A stretch of 19,753 nucleotides of DNA from Dehalococcoidia bacterium UBA6495 (GTDB lineage: Bacteria > Chloroflexota > Dehalococcoidia > Lucifugimonadales > UBA826): positions 1 through 19,753 of the forward strand of contig DJMH01000113.1 of assembly GCA_002435305.1 (NCBI GenBank). The letters run 5' to 3'. Within the stretch, counting starts at the first letter, position 1. Every line of letters starts with the position of its first letter. The notes under the pieces were generated by a model that saw nothing but the letters and a program-made list of their open reading frames with translations, ran no database searches and was not told the DNA's origin. The position numbers and the translations under genes were made by a program. Below are positions 15,346 to 19,753 of the stretch, one piece after another.

Positions 15346-15744
15346 ATGAAAATTCGAGTAGAAAAGAAATGGTATACGATCGAGGTAGACAGCATCACCC
15401 CTGACTCCGCAGTTATTTTAGTTGATGGTGAAAGGTTTGAGGTGAAATTAGCGGATGTAGAAAAAACAAGTGAGACGATGCGGGAAGTTTCCGATCCTAT
15501 GCCCGACTCTGTTGGAGTGAGAACGGACGACTTCAAGGAATTCAAAAGCCCGATGCCAGGGATTATAATTTCTATTCTGGTACAGACTGGGGATGACGTG
15601 TCTGAAGGCCAGGATATATGTGTGTTGGAATCGATGAAGATGCAACAGACTCTTAAATCAGATATGGCTGGCACTATTATGGGGACAGGCGTGTCGCCAG
15701 GGGATCAAATATTGGACGGAGACGTAATTTTCCTGATTAGGTAA
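15346..15744 (+). CDS. Biotin carboxyl carrier protein (biotinyl domain subunit)
   Basis: A biotin-bearing protein that would carry carboxyl groups from a carboxyltransferase to OadB. The 132-residue product has a variable N-terminal half and a C-terminal biotinyl domain. That domain starts at 'FKSPMPGIIISILVQTGDDV' (66-85) and has 'LESMKMQQTLKS' (94-105) around Lys98, the expected biotin attachment site. Met99 follows and Met97 precedes this lysine, as in biotin (not lipoyl) domains. The N-terminal part, with 'YTIEV' and 'VDGERFEVKL', resembles the leading segment of free-standing carriers of methylmalonyl-CoA and acyl-CoA carboxylase systems. The gene follows oadB by three bases and ends the operon. 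It could also serve a carboxylase encoded elsewhere. Confidence 0.92.
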   Translation: MKIRVEKKWYTIEVDSITPDSAVILVDGERFEVKLADVEKTSETMREVSDPMPDSVGVRTDDFKEFKSPMPGIIISILVQTGDDVSEGQDICVLESMKMQQTLKSDMAGTIMGTGVSPGDQILDGDVIFLIR

Positions 15745-15766
15745 ATACTATCCGAATTGATTCTAA

Positions 15767-16360
15767 TTATCGCCCTAGATTTGCCAAGGCTGATTCTGCA
15801 ATTAGCAATTCTTCTGTTTCTCTGATTGGGTGAATTAAATTAATAGCCAATTGCAACTCTTTTTTTGCCTCCGCCAGATTTCCGTCCTTTTTGTGTATTA
15901 AACCTAGGTATAGGTGGGTTCCTCCAAGGTCTACATCCAACGTTAACGCTTTTTGGAAATCTGTTTTAGCAAGTTCGTATCTCTCCAAATGGTAATAAGC
16001 TGCACCTCTAGATTTGTAAGCGATGGCTAGATCAGGCATTCTTTTTATTAGGGTGGAAAAGGCGTTAACAGATTCGGTAAACTGTTCTGATCTCAATAAA
16101 TTAAGGCCGCGGTTGTAGAGAAACAGGGCTTCTATTTCCGGAGTTGGCGATGCTGATATAGGTTTTGACGGGGTGACGGTCGGGGTGATTTCAGCTTCTT
16201 GGGAAGTTTTATTGCTTGTAAGCATGGGCTCTTCGGTAGGTACGAGTGGAGTTGCCTTATCGGGGCTATTATCACAAGATAGTAATGAGCAAACTATAAT
16301 TGTCACAGCAATCAATGGCAGGGGCCTGAAATATGAAATCAAGTTCACGTTGTATGACAT
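15767..16360 (-). CDS. TPR-repeat lipoprotein
   Basis: A 197-residue protein with a signal segment ending in a lipobox 'SLLSC' (cleavage before Cys29) and a Pro/Thr/Ser-rich linker (about 30-75) with 'TPTVTPSKP'. About three tetratricopeptide repeats follow, roughly 77-110 ('YNRGLNLLRSEQFTESVNAF'), 111-144 ('AIAYKSRGAAYYHLERYELA') and 145-178. TPR arrays are protein-binding scaffolds, here on the outer face of the membrane. The Pro/Thr linker resembles those of the other lipoproteins in this window. The start at 16360 has no ribosome binding site. It converges with the biotin carrier gene (22-base gap) and diverges from the carbonic anhydrase gene over only 57 bases. No specific function can be given. 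Confidence 0.82.
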   Translation of the reverse strand: MSYNVNLISYFRPLPLIAVTIIVCSLLSCDNSPDKATPLVPTEEPMLTSNKTSQEAEITPTVTPSKPISASPTPEIEALFLYNRGLNLLRSEQFTESVNAFSTLIKRMPDLAIAYKSRGAAYYHLERYELAKTDFQKALTLDVDLGGTHLYLGLIHKKDGNLAEAKKELQLAINLIHPIRETEELLIAESALANLGR

Positions 16361-16417
16361 AGGAAATAGAAAATTTAGTATAGGAGGAAGTTAACTGATT
16401 CCTATTCTACCATCTCA

Positions 16418-16948
16418 ATGAAATTGGAGGATATGTTGATAAAAACCCTTGAAGATAAAACCCCACTGGTTCATCCTACCGCTTTTGTTAGCGAAGCAGC
16501 CTATGTTGTAGGTGATGTCGAGATAGGCGAAGGATCAAGTATTTGGCCTGGAACCGTTATAAGAGGTGATATGGGTAAGGTAAGAATTGGTAAATATACA
16601 AATATTCAAGATAATTCAGTGGTGCATGGGGACGATGACGTCGAAATTGGCGACTACGTGATTGTAGGTCATAGAGTTATGTGTCATGCGAAATACATAG
16701 GAGATCAATCACTCATCGGGAATGGGGCTATAATAAATGACGGGGTAATAATCGGAAAAAATAGTGTGGTCGGGTCGGGGACTATGGTGCTAGAGAACAT
16801 GGATATACCAGAGAGGTCCATTGTTGTGGGTATGCCTGGAAGAGTTAGAGGTGAAATTCAGCAAAAACATTTAGATCTGCAGGTGGAGCTTGCCGATATT
16901 TATTCCAATCAAGCCAAGCGATACAAAAAAGAAGGTACTCTCGAGTAG
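16418..16948 (+). CDS. Gamma-class carbonic anhydrase / YrdA-PaaY family hexapeptide protein
   Basis: These are trimeric left-handed beta-helix proteins that bind zinc or iron between subunits. Some hydrate CO2, others have unknown roles. The 176-residue product has hexapeptide repeats from about 20 to 145. The three metal histidines are His70 in 'NSVVHGD', His85 and His90 in 'VGHRVMCHAK'. 'VIRGDMGKVRIGKYTNIQDN' (47-66) supplies the conserved Arg, Asp and Gln of the active site. The start is uncertain: the ATG at 16418 has no ribosome site but follows a TATTCT box (16403-16408) closely enough for a leaderless mRNA. An in-frame ATG at 16433 and a TTG just after it lie immediately downstream of GGAGG. 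The gene stands alone, converging with the ABC importer. Confidence 0.9.
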   Translation: MKLEDMLIKTLEDKTPLVHPTAFVSEAAYVVGDVEIGEGSSIWPGTVIRGDMGKVRIGKYTNIQDNSVVHGDDDVEIGDYVIVGHRVMCHAKYIGDQSLIGNGAIINDGVIIGKNSVVGSGTMVLENMDIPERSIVVGMPGRVRGEIQQKHLDLQVELADIYSNQAKRYKKEGTLE

Positions 16949-16958
16949 GAGATCTGCT

Positions 16959-17732
16959 TCAGGAAAGAATTACGGGGGTGCCATGCTCTGGGTGAGTGAT
17001 TATTGTCACTTCAGACCCATATATGGAGTCAATATTATTTTTTGTTAATACTTCTTTAGGCATCCCATCTGCAGCGATAGATCCATTTGAGAATAGAAGG
17101 ATTCTGTCGCTGAATTGAGCTGCGATATTTAGATCATGTATAGCCAAAATAGTGACCCCGAACCCAGATTTTAGCGTGTGTATTTTTTTTATGAGTTTCA
17201 TAACTTTGATTTGATGATAAATATCTAAATTGGAAGTCGGTTCGTCTAACAGCATTATTGGTGATTGTTGGGTAATCGCAAGAGCCAACATAGCACGTTG
17301 CCTTTCTCCACCTGAAATCTCCCCTAATTTTCTTCTGGAGAGATAATCTATTTCTGTTAAAGACATGGATTTGCGTGCTATATTGAAATCTTCCTTTGAT
17401 TCCCATTGAAGTAATCCAAGGTGAGGATTTCGTCCCAACATCACAAAATCTGGAATGCTGATCTCATCCGGAAGTTTGGGGTTTTGTGGGACCATTGATA
17501 TCCAAACCGCTCTTTTTTTATTTGTAAGATTGTGACTTTGCTGATCATATATATATATCTTTCCAGATGAAGGTTTCAAAGTTCCGGATATTAGTTTCAA
17601 TAGAGTAGTCTTTCCAGCTCCGTTCGGCCCGACTAGAGAAACTAATTCTCCTGGGTTGAAATGTGCAGTAATTTCTTGAATGACATTTACATTTTCATAT
17701 TTGAACGAAACATTTTGAAGATCAATAACCAT
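16959..17732 (-). CDS. ABC transporter ATP-binding protein, iron-siderophore/cobalamin type (FecE/BtuD-like)
   Basis: This is the ATPase of an importer for iron chelates, heme or cobalamin, acting on the cytosolic face of the membrane. The 257-residue product carries Walker A 'GPNGAGKTT' (35-43), the Q-loop in 'ISMVPQNPKLP', the signature 'GEISGGERQRAMLALAI' and Walker B 'IMLLDEPTSNLD'. The switch histidine is in 'ILAIHDLNIAAQFSDRILLF'. The ATG at 17732 is chosen because GGGAG lies eight bases upstream; a TTG one codon earlier is less likely. It overlaps the end of the permease gene by 11 bases, and with the binding protein forms a three-gene operon. Confidence 0.94.
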   Translation of the reverse strand: MVIDLQNVSFKYENVNVIQEITAHFNPGELVSLVGPNGAGKTTLLKLISGTLKPSSGKIYIYDQQSHNLTNKKRAVWISMVPQNPKLPDEISIPDFVMLGRNPHLGLLQWESKEDFNIARKSMSLTEIDYLSRRKLGEISGGERQRAMLALAITQQSPIMLLDEPTSNLDIYHQIKVMKLIKKIHTLKSGFGVTILAIHDLNIAAQFSDRILLFSNGSIAADGMPKEVLTKNNIDSIYGSEVTIITHPEHGTPVILS

Positions 17733-18801
17733 CAATAGTGCTCCCTTTGGTTTTTAAAAGCACATAAACGAAAAACGGAGACCCTACCAACGCGGTTATT
17801 ATTCCAACTGGCAATTCAATGGGGCTCACGATTGTTCTAGCTGCCAAATCGGCGAGAATCAAAAAAGCAGCGCCCACTAGGCCGGAAAGAGGTAATAGTG
17901 TTCGATAATCTGTGCCCCATAAAAGCCGTATGATGTGAGGAGCTATTAAACCGACGAAACCTATCAAACCGCTAAATGAGACTGCGGCGGCTGTGACCAA
18001 GGTTGCCGATACTATCAATATGCGTTTGGTCTTCTCTATATTGACGCCTAACGATTCAGCGTAATACCCCTCAAGTTGCATGGTGTTCAATATTCGACTG
18101 TAGCCTAAAATAAAACTTACGCCTATTATCATATAAGGCATTATTAATATTGAGTGTGACCATTGTGCCCTTATGAAGCCCCCCATGAGCCAGCTGAGTA
18201 ATGGCCTCAAATCAGGATCACTTCTTAGCATCAGAATTCCTGTGATAGCTGTCGCAAATGCTCCAATGGCTAATCCCGCTAAAAGTAGTGTCGACAGATG
18301 GGTGTTGCCAGATTTTATGGAGATTAGGTATGCGATAAAAACCGCTATGATTCCTCCACAAAACGAAGCTACAGGGAGCAGGCTGAAGTATCCATAAGTG
18401 AAGGGTATTCCCGACAGGAAAACAATAGTAGCACCAAGCGATGCGCCTGAAGCGACCCCAATTAAATATGGGTCTGCCAAGGGGTTTTTAAATAAACCTT
18501 GGTATGTGGCCCCTGAAATTCCGAGGGATGCTCCCACTAGTAATGCAAGGACAACCCGGGGGAGCCTGATGTTCCAAATTATGGTGTGCCAGGCAGGTGT
18601 TAGTTCGGTTGATTCGTTAAATAAATTTAATTTGGAAAAGAGAATTAAAAATACAGAGGTGACAGGTATATACACGGATCCTATAGCAACGCCAATAACA
18701 GCACAAATGAATATTATGACTATCCCGATTGTTATTTTGTTCCAAGGATATTTATATGTTAGTACAAGGTCTTGATCATTGGTATAAGTTGTGGGTTTCA
18801 T
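17722..18801 (-). CDS. FecCD/BtuC-family ABC transporter permease
   Basis: The membrane channel of the importer, acting as a homodimer. The 359-residue product has about ten transmembrane helices and the family blocks 'LPRVVLALLVGASLGISGAT', 'NPLADPYLIGVASGASLGA' and 'GLIGFVGLIAPHIIRLLWG', the last containing the coupling region for the ATPase. 'LADLAARTIVSPIELPVGII' and 'TALVGSPFFVYVLL' near the end are also characteristic. The ATG overlaps the stop of the binding-protein gene as ATGA, so translation is coupled. Substrate specificity (siderophore, heme or cobalamin) cannot be told from the permease. Confidence 0.95.
   Translation of the reverse strand: MKPTTYTNDQDLVLTYKYPWNKITIGIVIIFICAVIGVAIGSVYIPVTSVFLILFSKLNLFNESTELTPAWHTIIWNIRLPRVVLALLVGASLGISGATYQGLFKNPLADPYLIGVASGASLGATIVFLSGIPFTYGYFSLLPVASFCGGIIAVFIAYLISIKSGNTHLSTLLLAGLAIGAFATAITGILMLRSDPDLRPLLSWLMGGFIRAQWSHSILIMPYMIIGVSFILGYSRILNTMQLEGYYAESLGVNIEKTKRILIVSATLVTAAAVSFSGLIGFVGLIAPHIIRLLWGTDYRTLLPLSGLVGAAFLILADLAARTIVSPIELPVGIITALVGSPFFVYVLLKTKGSTIDGY
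17741..17748 (-). promoter_or_regulatory. Ribosome binding site of the FecE-like ATPase gene
   Basis: AAAGGGAG on the minus strand, eight bases before the ATG at 17732, lies inside the end of the permease gene. It decides the ATG over the TTG just upstream. Confidence 0.55.
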
Positions 18802-19753
18802 TTGAAAATGCCAGGGTAAAATTCATTTGCTAGTTCTTCTAAACCTAATATGAATCTTGGTCCAGGAATACCAAGATAATCGTCGTTTGATTTAAAAATA
18901 GATTTATTTTTGATAGGCAATAATTTATTGAAAGCGGGATTTTGATACAGTAAGTCAGGATTAGAACTTATGATGATTTGAGGGTTTCGGTCTATGATTA
19001 CCTCAGGACTTAATTGCCCATAATTATCTACGTCATGGGCCACATTTTTGAGTTTTAACAATTGGAATACATTTCCCATGAGTGTGTTGTTTCCAGGAGT
19101 CCAAAGATCTCCCACGTCTTGAAAGACAGAAGGCCCGGAATGATACGGGTCCAAAATGAATTTGATTTTGGCGATTCTTGATTCAAAGTTCTTGGCTAAT
19201 ATTTCCGCTTCGTTCACCGCACCAGTGATCTGCCCCCATGTTCTGAAGGTGTCAGCCATTTTCATCAAGTCGTCATCGACCGATTCCAATAAAAGCACTT
19301 TTAGCCCAGCTTTCTCCAACTCTTCCTTGAAGGTCGGATGAAATAGGAAAACTAAATCTGCGTCTAGATCAAGAATGCGTTCGATATTCATATTGAATGC
19401 ATCGCCTACTTTTTCAATATTTTCTACTTCTACAGGATGGGAAACCCAACTGTGGGTCCCAATAATTTTGTGCCCTTGACCTATTGCGAAAATAGTTTCA
19501 ACTGCCGCAGCATCGTAAGCAACTATACGTTCTGGAGGCTTATTGAAAATTATCTCACTTCCGTCTCTGGCTATGACAGTTAGGGGAAATTGAGCGGTTA
19601 ATTTTTCATAGGTGGGGGGTGATGGGGCCGAGAAATATTGGACTATCCTATCTTTGGGGAATTTTTGACTTTGTATTTCTTTAGTGATTGGTATGGGTGT
19701 AGGAGCTGTTATTGGCGTAGATGGCAATATTTGTTTGTGGGTGTAGGTTTTTA
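18798..19753 (-). CDS. ABC transporter substrate-binding protein, FecB/BtuF type (partial, 5' end off the window)
   Basis: The extracellular binding protein of the importer. The frame is open to the right edge, so the true start and the signal peptide lie beyond it; a TTG at 19727 only marks a possible internal codon. The visible part starts with a Thr/Pro/Ile-rich linker ('TPITAPTPIPITKE'), as expected just after a lipoprotein cysteine, then 'NKPPERIVAYDAAAVETIFA' and 'GQGHKIIGTHSW' of the periplasmic binding fold. It continues with 'DLDADLVFLFHPTF' and 'LSPEVIIDRNPQIIISS', and ends with 'PGPRFILGLEELANEFYPGI'. These match class III binding proteins for iron chelates, heme or cobalamin. The ligand is not determined. 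Confidence 0.92.
   Translation of the reverse strand, partial: KTYTHKQILPSTPITAPTPIPITKEIQSQKFPKDRIVQYFSAPSPPTYEKLTAQFPLTVIARDGSEIIFNKPPERIVAYDAAAVETIFAIGQGHKIIGTHSWVSHPVEVENIEKVGDAFNMNIERILDLDADLVFLFHPTFKEELEKAGLKVLLLESVDDDLMKMADTFRTWGQITGAVNEAEILAKNFESRIAKIKFILDPYHSGPSVFQDVGDLWTPGNNTLMGNVFQLLKLKNVAHDVDNYGQLSPEVIIDRNPQIIISSNPDLLYQNPAFNKLLPIKNKSIFKSNDDYLGIPGPRFILGLEELANEFYPGIFK

Noticed and set aside
18173..18775. Plus-strand frames of 74 and 125 codons inside the permease gene
   Set aside because: They are mirror frames of a membrane-protein gene, with no ribosome site or domain.
1..19753. CRISPR arrays, tRNA or rRNA genes, transposases, integrases, phage or defence genes
   Set aside because: No direct-repeat array, cloverleaf-like gene or relevant protein motif was seen on reading the intergenic gaps and the translated genes; a computational scan was not possible.

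Overview
The window is a tightly packed bacterial chromosome segment with moderately AT-rich DNA, short intergenic gaps (all under 300 bases), overlapping genes and several TTG/GTG starts. No rRNA, tRNA, CRISPR array, transposase or phage gene was seen. The gene families (NuoA-D complex I, SufU-type iron-sulfur assembly, a polyprenyl synthase of the 'HHRPTLW' type, family-5 solute-binding lipoproteins, an OadB-type sodium pump) fit a free-living, possibly marine bacterium. A Chloroflexota / SAR202-Dehalococcoidia-like origin is my best guess, but it is an inference from the look of the proteins and was not tested by any search.

Layout. (1) 1-2287, minus strand: the start of a complex I operon, nuoA-nuoB-nuoC-nuoD, with nuoD cut by the left edge. 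(2) 2571-4199, plus strand: a polyprenyl diphosphate synthase and a YjbQ/UPF0047 protein. (3) 4264-10598, plus strand: a complete SUF iron-sulfur cluster operon, sufB-sufC-sufD-sufU-rrf2-sufS-sufU2, with a good candidate promoter, a palindromic candidate operator and a strong hairpin in the leader RNA. It carries its own Rrf2-type regulator with three cysteines, and two different SufU paralogs. (4) 10600-12363, minus: an orphan family-5 (peptide/nickel type) substrate-binding lipoprotein. (5) 12444-13241, plus: a TatD-family metal-dependent hydrolase, convergent with a Yip1-like membrane protein (13238-13783, minus). (6) 13936-15744, plus: a sodium-pump decarboxylase module, a small OadG-like protein, OadB and a biotin carrier protein, without the carboxyltransferase alpha subunit. 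The small OadG-like gene contains a perfect 20-bp inverted repeat with a 4-base loop inside its coding sequence. (7) 15767-16360, minus: a TPR lipoprotein; 16418-16948, plus: a gamma-class carbonic anhydrase-like protein. (8) 16959-19753, minus: an iron-siderophore/cobalamin type ABC importer (binding protein, permease, ATPase), with the binding protein cut by the right edge.

How the genes relate. Complex I needs many iron-sulfur clusters, which the SUF operon would supply, and a quinone whose side chain a polyprenyl synthase could provide. The sodium-pump module would add a second energy-coupling route. The FecBCD/BtuFCD-like importer could bring in iron chelate or cobalamin. These links are inferred from neighbourhood only.

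The strongest unusual signals are the long perfect hairpin inside the oadG-like gene, the duplicated sufU in one operon, and the promoter-palindrome-hairpin leader in front of sufB. I see no gene cluster that clearly forms an undescribed system.
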